Shown here: positions 1 to 9,069 of the stretch, piece by piece
Layout: each line of letters starts with the position of its first letter
Numbering within the stretch: the stretch's first letter is position 1
Origin: Saprospiraceae bacterium
GTDB taxonomy: Bacteria > Bacteroidota > Bacteroidia > Chitinophagales > Saprospiraceae
Length of the DNA stretch: 64,000 nucleotides
Direction: 5' to 3'
Assembly (NCBI GenBank): GCA_016719855.1
Contig: JADJYH010000008.1
Coordinates: 62,001 to 126,000 of the forward strand
Program-made: the position numbers and the translations under genes
Notes under the pieces: model-generated
Database searches by the model: none
The model's input: the letters and a program-made list of their open reading frames with translations, nothing else
Told to the model about the DNA's origin: nothing

Positions 1-159
1 TTCGCAGGCTTTTTGGCAGAAGGCATAGATAGCCTCTTGCCGACCGAAAAAAAACTAGGGTGGTTGTGCAGTTTTGATTTGACGCAATGTTCTGAAATTC
101 AATGTTTTGGACACCGTCAACCATTAACCGTCAACCGGATTTAAACACCTTTGGCTCCG

Positions 160-777
160 ATGAAAAAAATTGAACTCGACATAGTTGCCCTTTCCCACAG
201 CGTCACGCAGTCGCACAATTACGCTGTCGTGTTGGGAGAGCAAAGCGGCACCCGAAGGCTGCCCATCGTCATCGGTGGGTTTGAGGCGCAGGCCATCGCT
301 GTGGCCATGGAGCGCATGGCCCCCAACCGCCCCCTGACCCACGATCTGTTCAAAAATGCATTTGAAACCTTCAGCATAGACCTCAAGGAAGTCATCATCA
401 ACAACCTATTGGACGGAATTTTCTACGCCCGGCTGGTTTGCGAGCGTGGTGGTGAGGTGTACGAGATTGACTCCCGCACCTCCGACGCGCTGGCCATGGC
501 CGTGCGTTTCAACTGCCCCATTTACACCTACGAGTTCATCCTCGACGCTGCTGGCGTAGTGCTCGAAGAGCCAGAGGGCACTACCAAAAAAGCCTCTACT
601 AGCCGCAGCGGCAGTAGCACTGCCGCCACCAAACAGCGCCCCGCCAAGGGTGCTTCGCTCAGCTCCTACTCCATCGAAGAACTGACCCGGTTGCTCGAAG
701 ACGTGCTGGGAAAGGAGGACTACGAGCAAGCCGCCAAAATCCGAGACGAAATCACGCGGCGGAAGGAGGAAGGATAA
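160..777 (+). CDS. Bifunctional nuclease family protein (BFN/DUF151) with UVR tail
   Basis: About 205 residues. The N-terminal two thirds (MKKIELDIVALSHS through the stretch EIDSRTSDALAMAVR) match the bifunctional nuclease domain (DUF151), a small family that includes plant BBD nucleases and is common as a single gene in Bacteroidota. After a Ser/Thr/Ala-rich linker (about residues 145-170) the C-terminus SIEELTRLLEDVLGKEDYEQ has the look of a UVR motif, the UvrB/UvrC interaction helix pair, which suggests contact with a Clp or Uvr partner. The ATG at 160 is preferred to the TTG at 151 because the family begins at MKKIEL. The family assignment is firm; the true substrate in bacteria is not well established. 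Confidence 0.85.
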   Translation: MKKIELDIVALSHSVTQSHNYAVVLGEQSGTRRLPIVIGGFEAQAIAVAMERMAPNRPLTHDLFKNAFETFSIDLKEVIINNLLDGIFYARLVCERGGEVYEIDSRTSDALAMAVRFNCPIYTYEFILDAAGVVLEEPEGTTKKASTSRSGSSTAATKQRPAKGASLSSYSIEELTRLLEDVLGKEDYEQAAKIRDEITRRKEEG

Positions 778-780
778 AAC

Positions 781-980
781 GATTTACGATTGGGGATTTA
801 CGATTTACGATTGGGGGCGAAGCTGCTGAGGTGGCTTTGCCCTTTGTTGTTTTGAGAAATTGGCTTTTTTTGTTTGAAAAGCTTGTGGCTACCTTTACCC
901 CTGAAATTGACTGTCAGCGGCAAGATGGTCCGCAATCGTAAATCGCTTGTCATTCCCGAAGGGAACCAAATCGTAAATTC
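781..980. repeat. Stutter hairpin, gatttacgatt word family
   Basis: Tandem copies of gatttacgatt at 781-813 are answered by reverse-complement copies at 933-945 and 968-978, spanning most of the gap between the two co-directional genes. The same word recurs at 27811-27864. A weak -7-like TACCTTTA lies at 890-897, with TTTG at 869-872. Confidence 0.6.
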
Positions 981-985
981 AAATT

Positions 986-2527
<1,542 letters not shown>

Positions 2528-2533
2528 GGGTCA

Positions 2534-2580
2534 TAAACAAAAACGGGCCTCGTCATACCGACGAAGCCCGTTTTTGTTTA
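2534..2580. terminator. Bidirectional rho-independent terminator
   Basis: The arms taaacaaaaacgggc and gcccgtttttgttta, with inner pairing tcgt/acga, enclose a short loop. A-tract and T-tract flanks make it work in both directions, serving the convergent ends of the carboxylase gene and rpoN. Confidence 0.9.
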
Positions 2581-2595
2581 TCGTAAACTGTTGTT

Positions 2596-4158
2596 TTACA
2601 GCTCCTTTCGCAGCCTCGCCACCGAGATGTTCAACTGTTCCCGGTACTTCGCTACGGTGCGGCGGGCGATGTTGTAGCCCTTTTTCATCAACATGCTTTT
2701 CAGCTTTTCGTCCGAAAGCGGCTTGCGCTTGTTTTCGGCGCTGATGATGTCCGTCAGGATTTTTTTCACTTCCAAGGTTGAAACTTCCTCGCCGTCCTGC
2801 GTCTGGAGGCTTTCGGAGAAGAAGTCCTTGAGGCGTTTGGTGCCAAACTCCGTCTGCACGAACTTGCTGTTGGCCACCCGTGACACGGTGGAAATGTCCA
2901 AGCCGGTGATGTCGGCGATGTCCTTCAAAATCATCGGGCGAAGGCGTTTTTGGTCGCCACTGATAAAGTATTCGTACTGGTAGTTCATGATGGCGTACAT
3001 CGTGTTGAACATCGTCTGCTGCCGCTGACGGATGGCGTCAATGAACCACTTTGCACTGTCAATTTTCTGCTTGATGAACAGGATGGCCTCCTTCTCCTTG
3101 TTGGTAGCACGACGCCCGTTGACGGTGTGCTTGTACGAGCGGAGCATGTCCCGGTAGTGGTTGTTGATGTGGAGGTCTGGGGCGTTGCGGGTGTTGAGCG
3201 AAAGCTCCAACTCGCCATCGTTGTTGATGATGATGAAATCCGGCACGATGTAGTGCGTGCTGCGGCTGTTGGAAACATGGCCACTAGCGGGCTTCGGGTT
3301 CAGCTTCAGTATCTCGTCAATGGCCTCCTTCAGCTCGTCCTCGGTGAGGTTGAGCTGCCTTTGCAGGCGTGGATAGTGCTTCTTGGTGAACTCGTCGAAG
3401 TAGTTCGCTATGATTTTCCTTGAAATGGCCAAGATGAGCCGCTCGTCAAAAGAGGTATCGGACCTCGTCATTTTGTGCTCAATCTGGAGCAGCAGGCTTT
3501 CTTGGAGGTTGCGAGCACCAACGCCCGGTGGGTCGAAGCGCTGGATTTTGGCAAGCCAGTATTCGATTTCTTCGGGACGGGCACTCACGTTCTGTGAGAA
3601 CACGAGGTCGTCAAGGATGGCATCGTTTTCCCGACGTAGATAGCCGTCGTCATCAATACTCCCTACGATTTGCCGTGCAATGATGCGCTCTCGCTCTTCC
3701 TTGAAGTCGAGCATGCCAATCTGTGTTTCGAGGTATTCGTGGAAAGTGTCCTCCACCGCTACGGGCAAGGTTTTGTTTTCTTCTTCCTGGCCGCTTCCTT
3801 CGGCTTGGTACTTATAGCTGGCTTCGTCGTCGTCCATGTAGTCGTTGAGGTAGTCGTCGAGCAGCACCTCTTCTTCCGGCATGGTTTCTTCCCGCTCCAA
3901 ATCATCTACCTCTCCTTCGCTCTCTCCTTCCCCCTCTCTTTCGCTCTGATCTTCTTCAGCTTTGGAATCCTCGGTGCGGTTCATTTCCATGAATTCCTCT
4001 TCCAAGGTTTCTCCTTCTTCGAGCGCCGGGTTTGATTCGAGTTCCTCTTGGATTCGCTGGTCAAGAATTGCAGTTGGTATCTGCAAAAGCTTCATCAACT
4101 GAATCTGCTGTGGCGATAATTTCTGTTGTAACTTTTGAGTAAGTTGTTGTTTCAGCAT
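2596..4158 (-). CDS. rpoN: RNA polymerase sigma-54 factor
   Basis: 520 residues. The N-terminus is the glutamine-rich region I that binds activators (LKQQLTQKLQQKLSPQQIQLM), followed by a strongly acidic region II (about residues 38-110), the core-binding and DNA-binding regions, and the RpoN box ARRTVAKYRE near the C-terminus, which reads the -24 promoter element. Transcription by this factor requires an AAA+ activator; one NtrC-like gene lies at 6970-8148, but its activator loop is altered. Gene order is convergent with the carboxylase. The divergent upstream gap of 379 bp toward yjbQ is AT-rich. Confidence 0.97.
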   Translation of the reverse strand: MLKQQLTQKLQQKLSPQQIQLMKLLQIPTAILDQRIQEELESNPALEEGETLEEEFMEMNRTEDSKAEEDQSEREGEGESEGEVDDLEREETMPEEEVLLDDYLNDYMDDDEASYKYQAEGSGQEEENKTLPVAVEDTFHEYLETQIGMLDFKEERERIIARQIVGSIDDDGYLRRENDAILDDLVFSQNVSARPEEIEYWLAKIQRFDPPGVGARNLQESLLLQIEHKMTRSDTSFDERLILAISRKIIANYFDEFTKKHYPRLQRQLNLTEDELKEAIDEILKLNPKPASGHVSNSRSTHYIVPDFIIINNDGELELSLNTRNAPDLHINNHYRDMLRSYKHTVNGRRATNKEKEAILFIKQKIDSAKWFIDAIRQRQQTMFNTMYAIMNYQYEYFISGDQKRLRPMILKDIADITGLDISTVSRVANSKFVQTEFGTKRLKDFFSESLQTQDGEEVSTLEVKKILTDIISAENKRKPLSDEKLKSMLMKKGYNIARRTVAKYREQLNISVARLRKEL

Positions 4159-4537
4159 CGTTTCTACTTGATTTGTGTTCTCTTGTTAGCTTGTCCAGAG
4201 TGAATGCTGAGAGGAAAATTTTTCCAAAATAATACTAAATTTTCCAAAAAAACCAGTGTTCGTGTAAAAATGCCCGAAATATTTATTTGCAGCTAAATTA
4301 GCCAAAATATTAATAATATCAGCAAAATAAGGAGTTGTACAGCGTTCTCAGGTTGGCAGCGGATTGACTATCCAAAAATATGCCATAAAAATTTAATCTA
4401 AGTGGCACGTTTCCCTAAAAACTTGGCATGGCACCTTTTTCTTCAATGAATCGAAGGAAAGCCGCTCGTGAAAAAAAAGCTGTTGAAGCCCCAATCTTTC
4501 TAATTTTGCAACAAGCTCTAAACCTGTTTTTCAAAAA
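4159..4537. other. Gene-free divergent region between rpoN and yjbQ
   Basis: AT-rich 379 bp without a credible reading frame. It holds a TAATTTTG promoter element for the rightward gene and a CAAAAATA (TATTTTTG on the minus strand) at 4373-4380 that could serve rpoN, although that leaves a leader of over 200 bases. No RNA gene was recognised. Confidence 0.5.
4501..4508 (+). promoter_or_regulatory. Bacteroidota-type -7 element (TAATTTTG)
   Basis: Exact match to TAnnTTTG, 30 bases upstream of the yjbQ ATG. No well-spaced -33 TTTG is visible, so this is a half-supported promoter. Confidence 0.45.
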
Positions 4538-4948
4538 ATGGTCAAACAAACCGAGTTTTCGCTAACTGCCTACCCCCGTGGGTTCCACCTGATAACGGAG
4601 GAAGTGCTGCATCAAACCGGGCCTTTGCCGTCGGAAGGCTTGCTGCACATATTCATCAAGCATACAAGTGCCGGGCTGGCCATCAACGAAAACGCCGACC
4701 CATCGGTCAGAGTTGATTTCGAGGGGTTCTTCAACCGCCTCGTGCCGGAGGGCCTGCCGTTTCTCACCCACACCATCGAAGGGCTGGATGATATGCCAGC
4801 CCATGTGAAGGCGGTGCTGTCGGGCACTTCGGTCACCATCCCGATTTCGGGTGGTAGGCTGAACCTCGGCACCTGGCAGGGCATCTACCTTTGCGAGTTC
4901 AGAAATTACGGAGGTAGTCGCAAATTGGTTGCAACCGTCTATTCTTGA
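4538..4948 (+). CDS. Secondary thiamine-phosphate synthase-like protein (YjbQ/UPF0047)
   Basis: 136 residues, normal for the YjbQ family. It contains the conserved block HTSAGLAINENADPSVR, a central DDMPAHVKAVLSGTSVTIPI stretch, and the C-terminal TWQGIYLCEFR signature that forms the metal-proximal site of the trimer. Family members complement thiamine-phosphate synthase weakly, and the physiological role is uncertain. The ATG at 4538 follows a good -7 element by 30 bases. It stands alone, 103 bases before the LysE-family gene. Confidence 0.9.
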   Translation: MVKQTEFSLTAYPRGFHLITEEVLHQTGPLPSEGLLHIFIKHTSAGLAINENADPSVRVDFEGFFNRLVPEGLPFLTHTIEGLDDMPAHVKAVLSGTSVTIPISGGRLNLGTWQGIYLCEFRNYGGSRKLVATVYS

Positions 4949-5051
4949 AGAGCAGTCAGCTTGGTCAAAAATCCAGCAACCAACTGACATTCAGGGTATT
5001 TAAAATTTTGAAAAAAATAATTTGAATCCGGTACGCCCCGATTCATCAAAA

Positions 5052-5684
5052 ATGGAGCTACTTTGGAATGGCATAAAACTCGGCCTTGTGCTCAGTGTCC
5101 TCACTGGGCCTATCGTTTTTGCACTGTTGCAGACGAGCATCGAGCAGGGATTTCGGGCGGGCGTGATGGTGGCGATGGGCATTTGGGTCAGCGACCTGAT
5201 TTTTGTGGCCATCACCTATTTTGGCGTGGCCTACGTGGCCGAACTTGCGAAGTGGGACGGACTGGAGTTCTGGCTGGGCATTGCGGGAGGCATCATCCTG
5301 CTGGTGGTCGGGGCGAGCATGTTGCTACTGAAACCACCGCCCGTGGAGCATTTTGAACAAAAAAAAGCCGTCAGGTTCTCGTCAAGGCTTTCGCTTTGGA
5401 CGAAGGGCTTCCTCATCAACACCATCAATCCGTTCACCTTCTTTTTCTGGTTGGGCGTTTCGGGTATGCTTTTCACCACACAGGCGTTGCAGCCCGAACA
5501 GGCACAGCTTTTTTACGGTGGGCTGTTTGGTACGATTATATTCACCGACTGCACCAAGGTGGGGCTGGCCAAGTTTATTCGGCGCTGGTTGAAGCCGAAA
5601 AACATACTTTTTATACGGAAAATAGCAGGGGTGACGCTTCTCGTGTTCGGCGTTTTTTTGTTTTTTCGTGCCTTGAACAGTTGA
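5052..5684 (+). CDS. LysE family amino-acid exporter
   Basis: About 210 residues with six hydrophobic segments. The N-terminal segment (GIKLGLVLSVLTGPIVFALL, then SIEQGFRAGVMVAMGIWVSD) is the typical LysE/RhtB start, and the SLWTKGFLINTINPFTFFFW motif in the middle is the conserved loop of the family. Members export amino acids or related metabolites across the inner membrane by proton exchange. An upstream in-frame TTG at 5022 would add ten hydrophilic residues without family support, so the ATG at 5052 is preferred. The substrate cannot be predicted. Confidence 0.88.
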   Translation: MELLWNGIKLGLVLSVLTGPIVFALLQTSIEQGFRAGVMVAMGIWVSDLIFVAITYFGVAYVAELAKWDGLEFWLGIAGGIILLVVGASMLLLKPPPVEHFEQKKAVRFSSRLSLWTKGFLINTINPFTFFFWLGVSGMLFTTQALQPEQAQLFYGGLFGTIIFTDCTKVGLAKFIRRWLKPKNILFIRKIAGVTLLVFGVFLFFRALNS

Positions 5685-5703
5685 CAATCAAATTCTTACC
5701 AAT

Positions 5704-6033
5704 ATGGAAAACAGCAAAATTCGGATGTCCACCACGGATTTTATCACCGGAAGTGAGGTGGTTGAGGTCATTGACATCGTTAGGGGCAGCACGGTGCGGG
5801 CAAGGCATATTGGTCGTGACATCATGGCTGGGCTTCGCAACATCGTGGGCGGCGAAATCACAGAGTACACCAAGCTCCTCGCCGACTCAAGGGAGCAGGC
5901 CATTGACCGAATGTTGGCCGATGCTGAACGAATTGGCGCCGATGCCGTTATTAACGTGCGCTTCATGACCTCAATGGTGATGCAGAACGCAGCAGAGATT
6001 TTAGCCTACGGAACCGCCGTTAAACTGAAGTAG
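5704..6033 (+). CDS. YbjQ family protein (UPF0145, heavy-metal-binding domain fold)
   Basis: 109 residues, full length for the family. Visible signatures are the N-terminal MSTTDFITGSEVVEVIDIVRG and the RNIVGGEITEYTKLLADSRE block, then AERIGADAVINVRF near the end. The family assembles into rings and is often annotated as putative heavy-metal binding, but a biochemical role is not established. It starts 19 bases after the LysE-family gene, which suggests co-transcription. Its stop codon overlaps the first base of a perfect stutter hairpin. Confidence 0.88.
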   Translation: MENSKIRMSTTDFITGSEVVEVIDIVRGSTVRARHIGRDIMAGLRNIVGGEITEYTKLLADSREQAIDRMLADAERIGADAVINVRFMTSMVMQNAAEILAYGTAVKLK

Positions 6034-6075
6034 TTATGAGCGATGAGTTACCCATCATAACTCATCGCTCATAAC
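6033..6075. repeat. Stutter hairpin, ctcataac word family
   Basis: An 18-bp perfect inverted repeat (6033-6050 with 6058-6075) with a 7-base loop, followed by one more copy of ctcataac. It lies between two co-directional genes and lacks a T-run. Related words occur at 34182-34199. Confidence 0.75.
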
Positions 6076-6091
6076 TCATAACCCAATCAAC

Positions 6092-6559
6092 ATGGGAACC
6101 ACAAAAGAAATAGTCAACCGCCGTGCCTCGCACGAGTATCATTTCCTCAGCAATTTCGAGGCGGGTGTCGTGCTGGGCGGGTCAGAGTTGAAGTCCATCC
6201 GGGCAGGCCACGCTGGCCTCACGGATGCCTACTGCATCTTCATCAATGGGGAACTGTGGGTGAAGAGCATGTACATCAAAGAGTACGAAAACGCCAATTC
6301 CTATAGCACCCGCCCCTCCCGCCGCGACCGCAAGCTGCTGCTGCACAAGTCCGAATTGCGCAAGCTTGAAAAACGGGTGAAGGAGAAGGGCCTGAGCATC
6401 GTACCGTACAAGATTTATTTCTCCGACCGAAACTTCGTGAAAATCGAAATCGCCTTGGCGCAGGGCAAGAAATCGTTCGACAAGCGGGAAACCATCAAGG
6501 AAAAGGACTCCAAGCGGGACATTGACAGGATGATGAAGTCGAAGGGTAGGTTGAGTTAA
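6092..6559 (+). CDS. smpB: SsrA-binding protein
   Basis: 155 residues, the standard length. It binds tmRNA and brings it to stalled ribosomes for trans-translation. The N-terminal NRRASHEYHFLSNFEAGVVL and GSELKSIRAGHAGLTDAY are the RNA-binding barrel signatures. The C-terminal basic tail (AQGKKSFDKRETIKEKDSKR onward) is the helix that enters the decoding centre. No tmRNA gene was found in the window. The upstream gap carries a hairpin, so its coupling with the YbjQ gene is uncertain. Confidence 0.97.
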   Translation: MGTTKEIVNRRASHEYHFLSNFEAGVVLGGSELKSIRAGHAGLTDAYCIFINGELWVKSMYIKEYENANSYSTRPSRRDRKLLLHKSELRKLEKRVKEKGLSIVPYKIYFSDRNFVKIEIALAQGKKSFDKRETIKEKDSKRDIDRMMKSKGRLS

Positions 6560-6969
6560 GCTCGCAGGCCAAGGGGTTATGTATTACATCGGGTTGGGCG
6601 TATCTCGTAAAAGCCACCGACCAAACAGGGAATCAATACCTTGCCGAATTGGTCACGCAGCGAAGCGTTTGTTGGCTAGCCTGAAATATTTTTATTTTTT
6701 AAATTTTTAGTTCCCCTGCGAAAGATATATTTTTGACGTCGAAAGCTCACCCATCGTCATCCCCCTCAAGAACAAGAACTCCCAAGTTCTTTTATAACCG
6801 AGATTTTTTTCGCAAAAAATACTGCGCCTTGCCTACATTTTTATGAAGGGAGGCACAACGCATTAAAAATGGTGTGCAACCAAATGACTACCTTTGGCGT
6901 ACAAAAGGCTGCATTAATAGACGAAAATCAAAATGCGTAATTAACAGATTAATAAAGAATAGTCTCACT
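6560..6969. other. Gene-free region between smpB and the response regulator
   Basis: 410 bp without a plausible gene. It contains two TAnnTTTG elements (TATTTTTG at 6728-6735 and TACCTTTG at 6889-6896) and a short hairpin around 6773-6793 (aagaact/agttctt) followed by TTTTAT. These suggest a regulated leader or a small transcript before the regulator gene. Confidence 0.4.
6889..6896 (+). promoter_or_regulatory. -7 element TACCTTTG upstream of response regulator
   Basis: Exact TAnnTTTG match 73 bases before the ATG at 6970. No clear TTTG at the usual -33 spacing was seen. Confidence 0.4.
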
Positions 6970-8148
6970 ATGGCACATGTTTTAATTGTTGACGATGAAG
7001 TACCCATCCGGCGTACACTGAAAGAAATCCTTGAGTTCGAAAAGTTCACGGTGGACGAAGCCTGTGATGGACTGGAGTGCCTCGTGCAGTTGAAAAAAAC
7101 ACAGTACGACGTTATCCTGATGGACATCAAGATGCCAAAAATGGACGGCATGGAGGCCCTCGAACGCATCCAAACACTGGCACCGGACACCCCGGTGGTC
7201 ATGATTTCAGGTCACGCCAACATTGACACGGCGGTGGAAGCGGTGAAAAAGGGCGCTTTCGATTTTATCTCAAAGCCACCAGACCTCAACCGGCTGCTCA
7301 TCACCGTCCGCAATGCCCTCGACAAATCGAGCCTCATCACGGAGACGAAGGTGCTGAAGCAAAAAGTCTCCCATTACAAGACGCAGGAGATGATTGGGGA
7401 GTCGGCAAGCATGAAGAAAATCCAAGAGACTATCGACAAGATTGCCCCAACGGAAGCACGTGTGCTTATAACCGGCAGCAATGGCACGGGCAAGGAACTC
7501 GTGGCAAGATGGATACACGAAAAGAGCAACCGCTCAAAAGGCCCCATCGTGGAGGTGAACTGCGCCGCCATCCCTTCGGAATTGATTGAAAGCGAGCTGT
7601 TCGGCCACGAAAAAGGCTCTTTTACCTCGGCACACAAACAGCGCCTAGGCAAGTTTGAGCAGGCCAATGGAGGCACCATCTTCCTCGACGAGATCGGCGA
7701 TATGAGCCTTGATGCGCAGGCCAAGGTGTTGCGTGCCTTGCAGGAAAGCAAAATCACAAGGGTCGGCGGCGAAAAGGAAATAAAGGTGGACGTGCGGGTA
7801 CTCGCCGCCACAAACAAAGACCTTCGAGAGGAAATAGCAGCCAAACGCTTCCGGGAGGACTTGTACCACCGCCTTGCCGTCATCATCATCGAAGTGCCAC
7901 CGCTCAACGACCGCCGCGGCGACATCCCGATGCTGGTAGAACATTTCATTGAGCAGATTTGCACAGAGTACGGCATCGCACCAAAAAAAACCACGAAAGA
8001 GGCCCTCGTTGCGCTTCAAAACGTCAATTGGTCGGGTAATATCAGGGAGCTTCGCAACGTCGTGGAGCGCCTCATCATCCTCCGCGGCAACGATATCACC
8101 GCCGAGGACGTGCTGAATTACGTAGGCCCGTTCCAGCGGGCGGAGTAA
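6970..8148 (+). CDS. NtrC-like response regulator, sigma-54-type AAA+ domain, no HTH
   Basis: 392 residues. A receiver domain (about 1-120, phosphoacceptor D52 in LMDIKMPKMDG) is followed by an AAA+ sigma-54 activator domain (about 140-375): Walker A GSNGTGKE at 169-176 and Walker B FLDEIGD at about 238-244. The chain ends shortly after RELRNVVERLIILRGND with a few residues and no Fis-type helix-turn-helix, so it cannot bind an enhancer by itself. The activator loop that contacts sigma-54 reads GSFTSA (216-221) instead of GAFTGA. The ATG at 6970 fits the receiver domain start exactly; the reading frame extends upstream without homology. No sensor kinase is adjacent. The sequence shows a divergent activator that may work without DNA binding or may not act on sigma-54. 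Confidence 0.9.
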   Translation: MAHVLIVDDEVPIRRTLKEILEFEKFTVDEACDGLECLVQLKKTQYDVILMDIKMPKMDGMEALERIQTLAPDTPVVMISGHANIDTAVEAVKKGAFDFISKPPDLNRLLITVRNALDKSSLITETKVLKQKVSHYKTQEMIGESASMKKIQETIDKIAPTEARVLITGSNGTGKELVARWIHEKSNRSKGPIVEVNCAAIPSELIESELFGHEKGSFTSAHKQRLGKFEQANGGTIFLDEIGDMSLDAQAKVLRALQESKITRVGGEKEIKVDVRVLAATNKDLREEIAAKRFREDLYHRLAVIIIEVPPLNDRRGDIPMLVEHFIEQICTEYGIAPKKTTKEALVALQNVNWSGNIRELRNVVERLIILRGNDITAEDVLNYVGPFQRAE

Positions 8149-8190
8149 TGTATTTGGCAGTTTGCAGTCGTGGCACTGCTTCTGCGATGA

Positions 8191-8226
8191 AAAGCCTGCC
8201 GGGAGTAATTTCCGGCAGGCTTTTTT
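8191..8226 (+). terminator. Rho-independent terminator after the response regulator
   Basis: A 12-bp stem aaagcctgccgg / ccggcaggcttt with a 9-base loop, followed by a T6-type run at 8221-8226. Confidence 0.9.
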
Positions 8227-8324
8227 CACTGAAACAATTCCATTGCGACAAGCAAAGTTTTTTGACAATAATTGGAAAGCTAAGCCAATGTTGAATTGTG
8301 CGACGTTTTGGCGTCCCCACTTTT

Positions 8325-8332
8325 TACCTTTG
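8325..8332 (+). promoter_or_regulatory. -7 element TACCTTTG upstream of LOG gene
   Basis: TAnnTTTG match 26 bases before the ATG at 8359. TTTG at 8307-8310 is closer than the usual -33 spacing. Confidence 0.4.
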
Positions 8333-8358
8333 CCTTTTTTACTTTTTACTTTCATAAA

Positions 8359-9069
8359 ATGAGCGAGAATCATAGCACCGTGCCCGTGGTGGCCAAGCAC
8401 CAGATGAAGCAGTGGGCAGAACTCAAAGGCGAAAACTCTTGGACGATGTTCAAGGTGATTTCGGAATTTGTGGACGGCTTCGAGCGGCTGAACAAAATCG
8501 GGCCTTGTGTGTCCATCTTCGGTTCGGCCCGCACCAAACCCGACAACCAGTACTACAAGGCGGCGGTTGACATTGCACAGCTTCTCACGGAGGCGGGTTG
8601 GGGAGTCATCACTGGGGGCGGCCCCGGCATCATGGAAGCTGGCAACAAGGGCGCCTCCCTGCACGGTGGCGTGAGCGTGGGGCTGAACATCCACCTCCCC
8701 TTCGAACAAAACCACAACCAGTACATTGACAACGACAAAAACCTGGAACACCGCTACTTCTTCGTGCGCAAGGTGATGTTCGTGAAATACGCCCAAGGCT
8801 TCGTGGTGATGCCCGGCGGCTTCGGCACCCTTGACGAAATTTTCGAAGTGCTGACCTTGGTGCAGACCAAGCGCATCGAACGGGTACCCATCATCCTTAT
8901 TGGAAAAAGTTATTGGGAAGGGCTGGTCGAGTGGATAAAATCGGCCATGCTAGAGCGGGAACACAATATCAACCCTACCGACCTGAACCTGTTTTGGGTG
9001 GTGGACGAGCCTGCGGAGGTCGTCAAAATCATCACAGAGTTTTACGCCGATGGCGAAAGTAGTAGTTGA
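8359..9069 (+). CDS. LOG-family (TIGR00730) nucleotide phosphoribohydrolase-like protein
   Basis: 236 residues. The LOG family releases a free base from a nucleoside monophosphate (cytokinin activation in plants and pathogens); many bacterial members act on AMP or similar nucleotides, and the substrate here is unknown. Family landmarks are the Rossmann start CVSIFGSART, the ITGGGPGIMEAGNKGA loop, and the catalytic/phosphate motif PGGFGTLDE (152-160). The ATG at 8359 is preferred because upstream in-frame sequence is T-rich leader and terminator. The 3' end overlaps the convergent glycosyltransferase gene by 38 bp. Confidence 0.9.
   Translation: MSENHSTVPVVAKHQMKQWAELKGENSWTMFKVISEFVDGFERLNKIGPCVSIFGSARTKPDNQYYKAAVDIAQLLTEAGWGVITGGGPGIMEAGNKGASLHGGVSVGLNIHLPFEQNHNQYIDNDKNLEHRYFFVRKVMFVKYAQGFVVMPGGFGTLDEIFEVLTLVQTKRIERVPIILIGKSYWEGLVEWIKSAMLEREHNINPTDLNLFWVVDEPAEVVKIITEFYADGESSS

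Noticed and set aside
1..144. Open frame from the window edge to a stop at about 144
   Set aside because: It could be the tail of a gene, but its end is built of the repeated word accgtcaacc and shows no recognisable protein; too short to call.
4400..4440. TGGCAC motifs resembling sigma-54 -24 elements near rpoN
   Set aside because: No GC at the -12 position with the required spacing in either copy.
7645..8796. 383-residue minus-strand frame across the regulator and LOG genes
   Set aside because: It crosses a terminator and two well-supported genes.
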